From Methylobacter sp. S3L5C (GTDB lineage Bacteria; Pseudomonadota; Gammaproteobacteria; Methylococcales; Methylomonadaceae): a stretch of DNA of 64,000 bases. The stretch covers positions 558,001 through 622,000 of the forward strand of contig NZ_CP076024.1 of NCBI RefSeq assembly GCF_022788635.1, in the 5' to 3' direction. The notes under the pieces were generated by a model that saw nothing but the letters and a program-made list of their open reading frames with translations, made no database searches and was not told the origin of the DNA. This document shows, in pieces, positions 29,004 through 38,804 of the stretch (within the stretch, counting starts at the first letter, position 1; each line of letters starts with the position of its first letter). Both the position numbers and the translations under genes were made by a program.

Positions 29004-32000
29004 TTAATGATGTACCCAGTCTGCGCCTAAAGTCCCTTGTAGATTCTCAAGGTAAGACGGATGCGAGACTTCGTCAAGCATCTTCTCTGTCATGGCAAGC
29101 TTGTAAGTCAAATCCTGATTAAAAGAATCGGTTTGCTTGGTTTCACTGATACGTTGAAAAATATAATCACGATGTTGCTGCCAAAGCCTAAGGTCCCTTC
29201 CCTGCTTAATCGTAAGCCGTTCTTGATACCAATCGCTTTCCAGTAAATAATCACGCGTGAACATGAAGCGAATGTCGGGGTCCGTGATGGTTTTACCTTC
29301 AAAGCTGCCATTGGCCATGATATGAATAAGAGCTTTTAGCGGTGGGCAGGCATCATTAATTGAGCCATCCTGAAAATAGATTTGGGCAACCCGTTGCTGT
29401 GCTTCGTATACATTATCAACGCCATCAACATAACTGGCCAGATCCTGGGTTTCCGGCTTTAACATGGCTTCATCAAACACAGCTGTCGGATAATCAAATA
29501 CTTTACCAAAATTAGTATGTACAAAGCGTTCCGTGATGCGATAACCCAATCTGCTGGCATAAACCGTTCGACCCTCATAGTCAAAATCTTCCAGCTTTTC
29601 CAACTGCCCATGCTCGATAAGATAGTAAGGGTCGCGTTGAGCTACCGGTAAACGCGACCAGACTTCAGGTATTAACAGACTGATATCATGATCTATTTTG
29701 CGTTGAGAGCCGATATAACCTGCCGCTGTCGAATAGCCATGATAGCCGCACAAAATGTATGAAACCAGAGCGGAATTAAGATCGGCAGTAGTACTCAGCG
29801 CGTTAAACGGACCTTTAGTCAGCGCACCTTCGGAACCTGCACCGGTAGTCGACGGTGATTTACCGGTCAGACTGCAAATGAAATCCATAAACAGCTCAGG
29901 TAGCTCCTGATAATGGATGGGATTATAAATCGCCAACGGCCTGATTCCAGCGGCACTATCGGCCGGATTGTTGCGACGACCGGGCAATACCGCATTAACC
30001 GGAAAATAAACCGATTGACCAGTGCCAAGACCGCGTACCAAACGCGTAGATACTTCAGAAATATAACGTGTTACCGGATTAACAATATCAGGTCGAAGTT
30101 GCAGATAGCGTACATTAAGACTGGGCTTGCCATCAACCAAACGTGGATGGGCTGACGAGACAAAATACTCGCCTTCCCGGCCTTGCGCTGCCTGACTGAT
30201 CACTTTGCGCATTGGCTTACTGAATTCATCAAAATGAATGACGTCTTCCATCAGTTCACGGGCATCATTTGAGGTTAGCGGTTGGAAATTGGAAATAAAA
30301 TTATCGGTACCCGATAAATCAAGTTCAGTCTGTAAATCCATACCCCGATTAATGGCATCATCGGGACGCTGAAAAAAACTTTGTTCACAGTTATCGACCA
30401 GCTTAACGCTAGGATTTTTATAATCAGGATTAAGTCCTATCAACCTGTTTGACGGCACCACAATAGAGGACGTTATATCATCTTCCATCTGAACTTTAAC
30501 CGAAGCCATAAAGTCCTGTCTTAACTTAAAAACACGCCAGGCACCATTCGTGTCAAAACCTACCCGGAGATAACTAGCGATCAATTTTCGGCCATGAAAT
30601 TTCAATTCGTTACCCGGATAACCATTTACCAGATCAACAGAAAAATGTTCCCGCCAGTTTTGCCCCCACTCCTCTTTGTAAAAACGTTTTATCATCAGCG
30701 CCAGCGCCCAAATATGCTGAGGAATTTGCTTTAACCAATGATTATAGTCATGGCAATACTCGGTGACGGACGGTGTCAGTAACTTGATAACTGAACCCAG
30801 CGTACGTTTATTGCTAAGTAGTCTGCGTTGATCACTACCGTTACGTGCAGTATCCCGAAACCGGCTGGAATAATCATAGTCAAAAATATCGGCAACCATA
30901 TCCATATCTTTATCAAAATTATCGACAAAAACAGCACCGGAAATAATGGCACCGGCAATTGACTTGGATATTTCTGACTTGCCACCGCCTGATACGGTAC
31001 TCGGCTTGTGGCAAAAAGTACCTTCCGTATAAGTGCCTACCAATCGCCAACTAGGTGCGCTGGGATGCCGTTCCATATGGACTCTAAAGCCATTGGAATA
31101 AACATAAGTGTGATTGATTAGCGGTTTTATGGTGACGGTAATATTGTCGCGCTGCCAGCTTATCTGTTGTTGCTGGATATTAATTTGTGCCGTATCTGGA
31201 ATAAAAACAATAGAAGGATGCTTTTTGTCTACCGCATAGCCTTCATCTTTAATGTCTATCGTTGAGCCCAAGAGCTGGCAAAGTTTATCAAAAGAATAGC
31301 CCTCGTTATCATCCGACTCTTTGGGCAAATAAATTTCCCCCAGAATAGCCCTCGGAAAAGCCAGTGCACCACCGGAATGCTCCTCTTCACAGCCACCAAA
31401 CAGATTCGCAGAATAGCTGATCTGGGATTTTATTTCTTTTTTACTGTAACCAAAATAGTTATCGGCAATTAGCGTAACAATCACCCCCTTCATGTTGCGG
31501 CATACCAGTTTAAAGGGCTTACCCTCGTTATAAAGTTCATCCTCATGTTGCCAGCTCATGCCATCTTTACGCTGACGTTCGGTAGCCTCTTTATAATGAG
31601 GCAGACCAAGTGCCTGTTTACGACAGTGCACCAAATGCGGCGCAAGAATAATACAGCCGGTATGGCCCGTCCATTGATCAATATCCAGCGCGGCATCATT
31701 ATCAGGGAGAAAGGGATCACCCGCATTACCAAAAATAGACTCAACAAAATCAAGATTAGCAACCAGGCCACCAGGCGCAAAAAACCGGGTTTCCATGGTT
31801 TTTTTGTGGCTCAAGCCGGCAACCTCAGGTGCCACAATGGGCCTAAGCAATAAAGATAACCAGAGTTTTGCCGAGTTTTCTTGTCTGCTGGTATAAGGCA
31901 GATACAACAGGTCATCTGGCGGTGACAAGGCAATACGCAATAATTGTGCATAAGCCACTACCGGAACTTCGTTCTTGTCAGCCGGAACAGGAAGCCCGCC

Positions 32001-32450
32001 AGCAACAATATGAAAAACACCTTTAGTGGTGCGTCTGTCATTTTGTGGATTATGCAAAACGCCTTGCTGTATTCGGTATGAATCAATATATGCTGAGTGA
32101 AATTCATTGTATTGAAAAGGTAATGACAGCTCTCTGGCCAAGCCTTTACGCTCCAGTACAAAAGTCTCCCCCGGTATGCGAAAGAATGCATCTATGCCAT
32201 TCTCGTGTAGATAAGCATTAAGGAAATCTTGAATACGCTGATCGGCGGGACAACGGTAATTGGCCAGAAGACGGCGTTGCTGGGAATAATTTTTCAACAA
32301 ACCATCAGCTATCTTGAGATATTGCTGATCTCCCTCAACTTCACAAACAGGTTGATCCAGGGCCGCTAATTGCAAATTGATATGTTGTAATTCTTCCAAT
32401 TGTTTTTGACTGGCAAAATTAAGCCCCGTCGGAATAACAGGTGAGTTCAT
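29004..32450 (-). CDS. Probable PPi-type phosphoenolpyruvate carboxykinase
   Basis: A 1148-residue soluble protein. Size and overall character recall the about 130-kDa pyrophosphate-dependent PEP carboxykinases described from Propionibacterium and Entamoeba, which interconvert PEP, CO2 and phosphate with oxaloacetate and PPi. Seen directly: a glycine-rich phosphate-loop-like SGGGKSEISKS with FVDNFDKDMD shortly after (about residues 488-520), GCEEEHSGGALAFPRAILGE near 355, and a conserved-looking GAGSEGALTKGPFNALSTTADLN near 870. No membrane segment or signal peptide is present. Methanotrophs use several PPi-linked glycolytic enzymes, which fits, but the family call is from memory and needs a profile search. 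The gene stands alone. Confidence 0.55.
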   Translation of the reverse strand: MNSPVIPTGLNFASQKQLEELQHINLQLAALDQPVCEVEGDQQYLKIADGLLKNYSQQRRLLANYRCPADQRIQDFLNAYLHENGIDAFFRIPGETFVLERKGLARELSLPFQYNEFHSAYIDSYRIQQGVLHNPQNDRRTTKGVFHIVAGGLPVPADKNEVPVVAYAQLLRIALSPPDDLLYLPYTSRQENSAKLWLSLLLRPIVAPEVAGLSHKKTMETRFFAPGGLVANLDFVESIFGNAGDPFLPDNDAALDIDQWTGHTGCIILAPHLVHCRKQALGLPHYKEATERQRKDGMSWQHEDELYNEGKPFKLVCRNMKGVIVTLIADNYFGYSKKEIKSQISYSANLFGGCEEEHSGGALAFPRAILGEIYLPKESDDNEGYSFDKLCQLLGSTIDIKDEGYAVDKKHPSIVFIPDTAQINIQQQQISWQRDNITVTIKPLINHTYVYSNGFRVHMERHPSAPSWRLVGTYTEGTFCHKPSTVSGGGKSEISKSIAGAIISGAVFVDNFDKDMDMVADIFDYDYSSRFRDTARNGSDQRRLLSNKRTLGSVIKLLTPSVTEYCHDYNHWLKQIPQHIWALALMIKRFYKEEWGQNWREHFSVDLVNGYPGNELKFHGRKLIASYLRVGFDTNGAWRVFKLRQDFMASVKVQMEDDITSSIVVPSNRLIGLNPDYKNPSVKLVDNCEQSFFQRPDDAINRGMDLQTELDLSGTDNFISNFQPLTSNDARELMEDVIHFDEFSKPMRKVISQAAQGREGEYFVSSAHPRLVDGKPSLNVRYLQLRPDIVNPVTRYISEVSTRLVRGLGTGQSVYFPVNAVLPGRRNNPADSAAGIRPLAIYNPIHYQELPELFMDFICSLTGKSPSTTGAGSEGALTKGPFNALSTTADLNSALVSYILCGYHGYSTAAGYIGSQRKIDHDISLLIPEVWSRLPVAQRDPYYLIEHGQLEKLEDFDYEGRTVYASRLGYRITERFVHTNFGKVFDYPTAVFDEAMLKPETQDLASYVDGVDNVYEAQQRVAQIYFQDGSINDACPPLKALIHIMANGSFEGKTITDPDIRFMFTRDYLLESDWYQERLTIKQGRDLRLWQQHRDYIFQRISETKQTDSFNQDLTYKLAMTEKMLDEVSHPSYLENLQGTLGADWVHH

Positions 32451-33012
32451 AAATTGGCTCCAGCAAGCGTTGATTAAAATCTATGGGTGGATATTGATTG
32501 AAGATTATTTTTATTGCAATCAATTAAGGCGATATCCAAGAATGAATATACCTAAGTGGCGCAGGATTTTTGTTCATTTTCAAGGCGGAAAAATAGTCGC
32601 GTAGATGGCTACGTAACTATTTTGACAACGCAGACAATGAATAAAAAGACCAGTGACTTGGGTATATTCTTCGAAGGAAATTGCCTAACGACAGAGCCAA
32701 TTATTGACCGTGACAGAACGGCATACAGCCCCCAAAATAAAATTGGTCAATGATAGTTTTAAGCAGGCAAAGTTGTTCTAACTTTAGATAATAACCTAAG
32801 GAGCAACCATAAAACAAGCGTTTCAAGCTTAGCAATAAAGCGATTACCTTACCGTGAAAAGAACCTCGCTCTTTTGAATGAGCCAGAGCAGTAAATACAA
32901 AATTTACATAACAATACTTCGGACAGTTTTGTTTTGATTAAAAACAGTCTGGAAGCCTCCAGCGTGGTATGTAGTCAACGACGATAACAGCCCAACACAC
33001 CAAAGGCTTCCA
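32451..33012. other. Intergenic region holding a palindromic repeat
   Basis: Between the PPi-PEPCK-like gene and the first transposase remnant. It contains the 126-base palindromic element at 32544-32669; the remainder (32670-33012) shows no supported gene. Confidence 0.5.
32544..32669. repeat. 126-base palindromic MITE-like element
   Basis: Outer arms GAATATACCTAAGT (32544-32557) and ACTTGGGTATATTC (32656-32669) are inverted. Inside, ATTTTTGTTCATT faces AATGAATAAAAAG, and at the centre AAAATAGTCGCGTAG (32590-32604), loop ATGG, pairs with CTACGTAACTATTTT (32609-32623). The whole unit folds as one long hairpin. A core copy lies at 9985-10045, and the left flank plus arm (from 32525) recurs at 42121-42170. 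No reading frame is present, so it is non-autonomous. Confidence 0.82.
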
Positions 33013-33643
33013 TGCACTTAACAGAACCCATTCTGCAGCAAATGTCCAGTGTAGCAAAACCGTAGCGTAAGTTTATATTCATCTTGCTAACAGCCCTGAC
33101 ATATCTGCCGGGGCGGATGAATTTCCGAAACCTTGATCGTTATAGTCCTCTGAATGAAAAAACCTTTTCGAGATGGTTTCGTCACTCGTTCGATTTTGTT
33201 ACCTTCAATTTGCTGAGCTTGAAAGATTTAAAGATTTAACGAATAGGGGTGAATGGATATCAGCAATTGATGCCAGCTTTTTACCCAGAAGCGGTCGCAG
33301 CAGTTACGGCCTGGACTGGTTTTGGAACGGTTCACAGGGACAAGCGGAACGCGGACTGGAAATTTCACTGCTGGCTTTGGTGGATGTAACACACAACACA
33401 GCCTATACACTGTCGGCTTATCAAACGCCCGCTTTGCCCAAAGCACCGAAGGTACCTGAAGTCGTCAAAGAGTCGACCGTAAATAGCGAAACCAAGGTGG
33501 CTCAAGATGTCGAGAAGACACCGAAGAGCAAAGCCGAGAAAACGCCCAAAGAAACCCGGATCACCCGGGTAGATAGCTACCTTGATCATGTCAAACGCGA
33601 GACCAAGGGACTGTTAGGGAAAATCCGTTATCTGGTCGCTGAC
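33013..33643 (+). pseudogene. Transposase remnant (N-terminal two thirds), DDE type
   Basis: An ATG at 33013 opens MHLTEPILQQM; a TAG follows 14 codons later and a frameshift near 33230 splits the rest. The main frame (33173 onward) holds WISAIDASFLPRSGRSSYGLDWFW with the likely first catalytic Asp, a Lys/Pro/Glu-rich insert, and IRYLVADQY with a second Asp. The frame is then cut at 33644 by an IS4-family element. The C-terminal part with the catalytic Glu is missing. Confidence 0.75.
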
Positions 33644-34932
33644 CAATACCGTTCGGCATGATTATTGAATAGCATTAATAATCACCACCAAGTCAGGGGT
33701 TAAAGGTTTAAGCAAGAGATTTTGAATGCACGTTATCCAATGGATACTCATTTTCCAGAATGTTTTGAGTTTTTCGCCTAAAAGTGTAACGATTCCGCGA
33801 GCAGGTGTACGCGATGCGTGTCTTTCCTGGTGTCTAGCAGTGACTTTTTTAGTAGAATTAGCAGATTCTTGTCGTTGATTCAAATTTTGTTTGAAGTGGA
33901 CCATAAGCAAATAAACAATCAGGTAAAGATAAAACTGAATTGCTACACCGCGTTCACTATGAGACCACAGATGTAACGCATTGAAAGTACGCTTGATGCA
34001 ACGAAAAAACAATTCAATCTCCCAACGATAGGCGTAAAGCATGATAATTTCGCCCGTTGTTAAATCCAAACGATTGGTAGTAATCCGATAGATTTCATCG
34101 TAAGCAACAAAAGTGACGAGACGATAAGTCGCCTTCTGTTTATCATTTGAGAAACTGATGATTGAGTCGGATACGTCGGAAAAAAAGAACTGCCAATCAT
34201 CAGGAATAATAACCGCTAAGTTTTCTATAACAGCGTACTTGATGTTGGCTTTGATACGGATGATAACAAAGGCTTGTAAGCTTACAATTTGTTGAAAAAT
34301 TGCAAAGGAGACCGGCAATGTAAGTAACTCCCGCCTCAAGCATAGCGATCAGTGCTTTTTTTTCATTGCTATTAGCATCGGTACTGAAAAACTGCACGGG
34401 AATCATTCGATTTAATTCAAAAGCCAGGTGCATTTTAATGGCATTATTTGTCGACTTATAGCAGGCCCATGTCATTGTTCTGAAGGCAGGAAATATCGAG
34501 CCATCGACTAAAATAAAGCGTCCAAGCGCTTTGATTTCTAGCACATCTAAAAAGGTCAACTGCTCAATCAATGTGATAAAAATTCACTGAAATATCTTGG
34601 GATCATAACGAATCAATGCTTCTGACTACATTGACTTCGAAGCCTGAACTAATTCAAGTTTTAATGCCTCTGGGGAGGTTTTAATCTCTGTTACCAAGAG
34701 GGCAATGGAGGGGATTTTTTTGATAATAGCGTAAATCAAATTCATCGTTAAAAAATACAGCGATAGCTTATAAAGTAAGCTGTCAGCATGCAGTTGATCT
34801 GCCTCTTTTTTAAGTATGGTTTGCAATGGGGCAGTTATATTATTGAATACCGTTTCTGTAGTCATCGTTACGCTAAAATTTACAAGCGTAGCTGATTTTT
34901 AAATATAGCAATATTTATGCCGAACGGTATTG
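33644..34932. mobile_element. IS4-family element 1 (decayed), 9-base target duplication
   Basis: Terminal inverted repeats CAATACCGTTCGGCAT (33644-33659, complement at 34917-34932). GTCGCTGAC occurs directly outside both ends (33635-33643 and 34933-34941), a 9-base target duplication typical of the IS4 family. The length is 1289 bases. The single transposase frame is broken, so the element is not autonomous. Its right flank abuts the left end of IS4-family element 2. Confidence 0.82.
33662..34865 (-). pseudogene. IS4-family transposase, broken
   Basis: The frame starts MTTETVFNNITAPLQTIL at 34865. It has in-frame stops near 34626 and 34584 and a frameshift near 34300, after which it continues to 33662. 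The Y-2-R-3-E-6-K signature of the family is intact in YAYRWEIELFFRCIKR, and the first Asp is in FILVDGSIFPAF. The C-terminal half thus still looks catalytic, but the protein cannot be made in one piece. Confidence 0.85.
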
Positions 34933-35147
34933 GTCGCTGACACTAATACTGCTACCGCAAATGTAATTAATCTATAAGTTACAGTTAGATACGCAAATAA
35001 TAAGATAAAGATCAAGCACTATTCTGGTAGAATTTTGAGTATTACAAAGTCTGATCAATAACTTAACCATGCCAGCTATTAAAAAAAACCGTATTCAGCA
35101 GCAAATTGACCGCTTCAAAAAGTCATTTTTGCAATCCCAAGGACTAG

Positions 35148-35966
35148 GTTCTGTTGACGTTTCACCTCAGCCATAAAAGCACCGAGGAAAATGATAGCAT
35201 CCCCATGTAATTAATAGCTTTTTTCTCATATCGTGTAGCAATTCTGCGATAGTGCTTGAGCTTACCGAACATACATTCAATGGCATGCCGCTCCTTATAA
35301 TGCCAATAATCGCACTCAATATCTTCTTTTCGGTTCGATTTAGGTGGGATAACCGCTTTTATTTCACGACTGGCTAACCACTCCCGCAACTCGTTCGTGT
35401 CGTAGGCTTTGTCTGCTAAAACGGCTGAAGCATTAACATTTTCCAATAAAGATATGGCTTGCTTGCATTCAGCCTCCTGCCCGCCTGTCAGGATAAATTT
35501 GATGGGCATGCCCAAGCCATCACAAAGCGCGTGAATCTTACAACCAAATCCACCTTTGGAGCGCCCAAGTGCTTCATTCTCAGCAGAACTATATGCCGCT
35601 CCAGCTGCGCAGGCATGTGCTCTAATAACTGAACCATCCATGGAAACATCTTGTAAATCAGCGTCTTCAGCAAGATGACAGAGAATTTCACCCCATATGC
35701 CATTGATACACCAACGTGAAAAACGCTTGAAGATGCTATTCCATTTACCATACGTTGACGGTAATACACGCCACTGTGCTCCCGTACGTAATATCCACAA
35801 AATGGCATTAACAAACTGCCTGCAAATATCGGGTAAACCGATATGAACTCCAGGCAATTTTTTTAAGCTTGCCAAAATACGAGTCCACTCTTCATCACTT
35901 AATGTTATCCGCTTCATTTCATTCAAAACGACTTATTCTACCGGATTGGTGAAACGTCAACAGAAC
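35148..35966. mobile_element. Intact IS5-family element (819 bases) with CTAG target duplication
   Basis: Perfect 19-base inverted ends GTTCTGTTGACGTTTCACC, with CTAG directly on both outer sides (35144-35147 and 35967-35970). The CTAG duplication and size fit the IS427 subgroup of IS5. The transposase is complete, so this is the youngest layer of the cluster and possibly still mobile. Confidence 0.93.
35162..35926 (-). CDS. IS5-family transposase
   Basis: A 254-residue DDE transposase in one frame. The N-terminal DUF4096-like part (ITLSDEEWTRILASL ... ILWILRTGAQWRVLP) is followed by catalytic Asp in DVSMDGSVIRAHACAAGA, second Asp in AVLADKAYDTNELREWL, and Glu in RHAIECMFGKLKHYRRIATRYEK. No stop or shift is seen. 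It acts on the inverted ends at 35148 and 35966. Confidence 0.93.
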   Translation of the reverse strand: MNEMKRITLSDEEWTRILASLKKLPGVHIGLPDICRQFVNAILWILRTGAQWRVLPSTYGKWNSIFKRFSRWCINGIWGEILCHLAEDADLQDVSMDGSVIRAHACAAGAAYSSAENEALGRSKGGFGCKIHALCDGLGMPIKFILTGGQEAECKQAISLLENVNASAVLADKAYDTNELREWLASREIKAVIPPKSNRKEDIECDYWHYKERHAIECMFGKLKHYRRIATRYEKKAINYMGMLSFSSVLLWLR

Positions 35967-37330
35967 CTAGGTGTTGAGGATTTTTTTCAGCCGACAGCAT
36001 TACCAACATTATCGCCAATACCCCGCATAAACGCTCCTCGGTGTTCTTGCCCTTAGTCACGCTTAAAGCTTTCATTTTCCAAGTATTAAGTGATGACGGT
36101 TCCTGTAAACAGGCAGTGGCAGGCGTATTGATTGATCGTATCGTCGATGGACAATCAGCCAATACGGTTAACACGGGACCTTACTGTAAAGCCCGACAAC
36201 GCTTACCACTAAAGGAACTCAGAGCAGCCACCACAGCTGCTGGTTTGCGTCTTCATAACCAGTCTCTGGCCGCGTGGCGATGGAAGAGTTATAAAGTTGT
36301 CCTTACTGATGGAGCAACGGTACAAATGCCAGATACACCAAAGAATCAGGCAGACTTTCCTCAGCTGGATAGTCAAAAGCCTGACTTAGGCTTTCCGATT
36401 GCTCGCATGGCTGTGTTGATTTCTTTGGCTGCAGGAACCGTGCTCGACTATAGCTTGGGAGCCTATTAAGGCAAGGGAGCTGGCTAAACATCTTTACTCA
36501 GTCAACTGTTTGGCAGCTTGTCAGCTGGCGACTTGCTGATGGCAGACCGCTATTGCTGTACCTTCGCCATTATTGCGCTCTTGCAGGCTCGTGAAATTCC
36601 TGTGCTATTTCCAATACATGCCCGGAAAAAAGTGGATTTCAGCTTGGATGTCCGCCTGGGTGGAAGAGATCATTTGATTGACTGGACGAAACCCAAACGG
36701 AAACCGGTATGGATGTCCAAGCAGGACTATAGCGACTTGCCGGAATCGATTACCGTCCGGGAGTTTGCGGTAAACGGCAGAATCTATTTGACCACCTTAC
36801 TGAATGCAAAGGGCTTTCATAAGCAAGAGCTGGCTATGCTTTATAAGCAGCGCTGGAAAATTGCGCTGGATTTTCGTTCCATCAAAACCAATATGGGCAT
36901 GGAAATATTACGGTGCAAAAAACCTGACATGGTAAGCAAGGAGATAGCTATCCACTTATTGGCATACAACATCATTCGTGGCAATTTGGCACAGGCAGCC
37001 AGCCTGCATGAGAAGATACCCCGCCAACTGAGTTTCAGGTCAGCAGTGCAACTGGTCATTCAAGCCGCCAAGCAGATGGTAGGCTTGACAGGGAACCAAC
37101 TCATAAGCGCCTTGCGTGAATTATTAAAAGCGATGGCATCAACGGCCATTGGAAAACAAAAACGTAAGAGCCAGCCAAGGGCAGTCAAACGCCGACCAAA
37201 ACCCTTTCCTTTGCTGATGGTGCCAAGAAACGAGGCATGTTTAAGCCTCTGACTTTGTTTTTTATATTTGCGGTAGCAGTATTAGTGTAAAGAGCCTTAA
37301 AGTCATAAAAATAATGACTTAGGGTTTATG

Positions 37331-37720
37331 TTTGCGATTAAGAGCAACCGTACCGTTTCAATTGAAAAAGGCGTTTGGCAGCAAGTTCAAAAGCTCAATA
37401 TCCCGGAAAATGGCTTACTGGCCTGATTGAAGGACTATGGAAACGTTACGCTTTTTCGAACACAGCTAAAAGACCAACTGCGTCATTATGTGGTTTATCT
37501 ACCCAACGAAGAAAAACTCAGCCAGTTTGATCGTCAAGCATTTGACCTTGAACATGAAAAGCATTGGCAAATCGAACAATATCATTGTGATATCAAACAG
37601 GTTTGTAATATCGAAAAGTTTCAAGTACTTGGTAAGTAGGCTACAAAGAATCATTTGTTTGCCGCTATTTATGGTTATGTTCAATTACAAAGACTTACGA
37701 CAAATAAGACCATCATGAAC
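37331..37720 (+). pseudogene. IS701/IS4-like transposase C-terminal remnant
   Basis: Reading FAIKSNRTVSIEKGVWQQ, then a stop, then LKDYGNVTLFRTQLKDQLRH and FDLEHEKHWQIEQYHCDIKQVCNIEKFQV, then KNHLFAAIYGYVQLQRL in the shifted frame. HWQIEQYH-IKQ holds the catalytic Glu of IS701-like transposases. At least one stop and one frameshift are present, and the N-terminal half is lost. Confidence 0.75.
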
Positions 37721-38101
37721 TGTTACCAAATACACCATGAATTGTTCAAAAAGGTCGTCGCTACTTTCATTTCTGAATTTATCATTGGGAATGAAAGTTT
37801 AAACTCCTTTTTTTCATCTGCCGTCAATGCGTAACTTCTAAAAGTCTATAAAAATACTCCAACCTTAATTGAAGAATGTCAACTGTACTGTCGTAACTTC
37901 AAAATAGTTAAATGATAAATATACACTCTTCACTTATTTTTTTATTATAAGTACCTTAATATATTAATCAGGTAATCTTGACGATCTTGCATAGACAAAA
38001 ACATAACAATATTGACATTGTTGAACTATCAAGTCATTTTATTGTAGCTGACACTTCTGAAGACCAAGAAAGCTTAAAATTTTTAATTACGAAGGCATGA
38101 A

Positions 38102-38663
38102 GTGGTTACATGTCAGCACTATCAGGGTCGTGGACGCAAAGAAAAGTTGACTAAAGCCCAGCAAATCCAATTGGTTCAATGGATAAAAGACAGGCCTGAA
38201 GCCAACGACTTTCATTGCGAAATATGGAACTGTGCGATGATTACCGAAGTCATTTGGTTAAAATTTGAGGTTCGTTATAACATGAACTACCTGTCCAGCT
38301 TGTTGAAAAAGTTGGGCTTAAGCTACCAGAAGGCCTGTTTTATCAGTGACCGCCAAGAGGAAGAAGCCTACCAGATAGCGAGAAAAAAGTAGCTGGAAGG
38401 AGCGTTACCGGCCATTTTTAAAAATGGCCAAAAAAGATGGTCGCTTGACGATTGAAAAGCTACCTGCATTTTCTCCTGACTATAATCCCATTGAGAAATC
38501 ATGGAAAAATACCAAACGTGATTCGACCCACATGAAGTATTTTAAAACCTTTGAAGATCTTTATGATTCCGTTATATCGACCTTCAAAACATATCTGCAA
38601 GATGCCAGTGAAGTGTTGTGCGTGATAAAAAAAATGCGCGAGGATTTTGCGATTACTTCGTAA
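38102..38663 (+). pseudogene. IS630-family transposase with internal deletion
   Basis: First part: helix-turn-helix region GRKEKLTKAQQIQLVQWIKDRP ... YLSSLLKKLGLSYQKA. The second part, in another frame from 38424, holds LPAFSPDYNPIEKSWKNTK, the D-E end of the IS630 catalytic domain. The middle with the first catalytic Asp is missing, so the gene is dead. A decayed N-terminal extension may reach to about 38018. Confidence 0.82.
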
Positions 38664-38804
38664 TACATACCGTGGTGGGCTGGAAATTATTTATATGAGA
38701 AACTATAGCTCAATTTTACAACGATTAATTGAACTGAATCGTCTGAATACCACTTTTAAAATCTTTCCGATTCTACCTTCTACTTTAGATACATTGGATG
38801 CAAA

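Larger units (their letters stand above)
35069..37252 (+). pseudogene. IS4-family transposase split by an IS5 element and stops
   Basis: It begins MPAIKKNRIQQQIDRF at 35069. The sequence up to CTAG (35147) resumes after the IS5 insert at 35971 (reading LGVEDFF across the junction), with a frameshift at a T-run near 35985. The main frame then runs from about 35996 to a premature TAA at 36467 and another near 36488, and continues in the same frame to 37252. In the C-terminal YREK block (YKQRWKIALDFRSIK) the expected catalytic Glu is Ala. Nearest in type to gammaproteobacterial IS4 transposases. Confidence 0.88.
34940..37288. mobile_element. IS4-family element 2, interrupted by an IS5-family element
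   Basis: Inverted ends ACACTAATACTGCTACCGC (from 34940) and its complement ending at 37288 match over 23 bases. Without the 819-base IS5-family insert and one CTAG copy, the element is about 1.5 kb, normal for the family. No target duplication is evident outside the ends. Confidence 0.8.

Noticed and set aside
38018-38101. Separate small gene before the IS630 remnant
   Set aside because: The translation has a stop and reads like a decayed part of the same transposase region; no start or ribosome site is seen.
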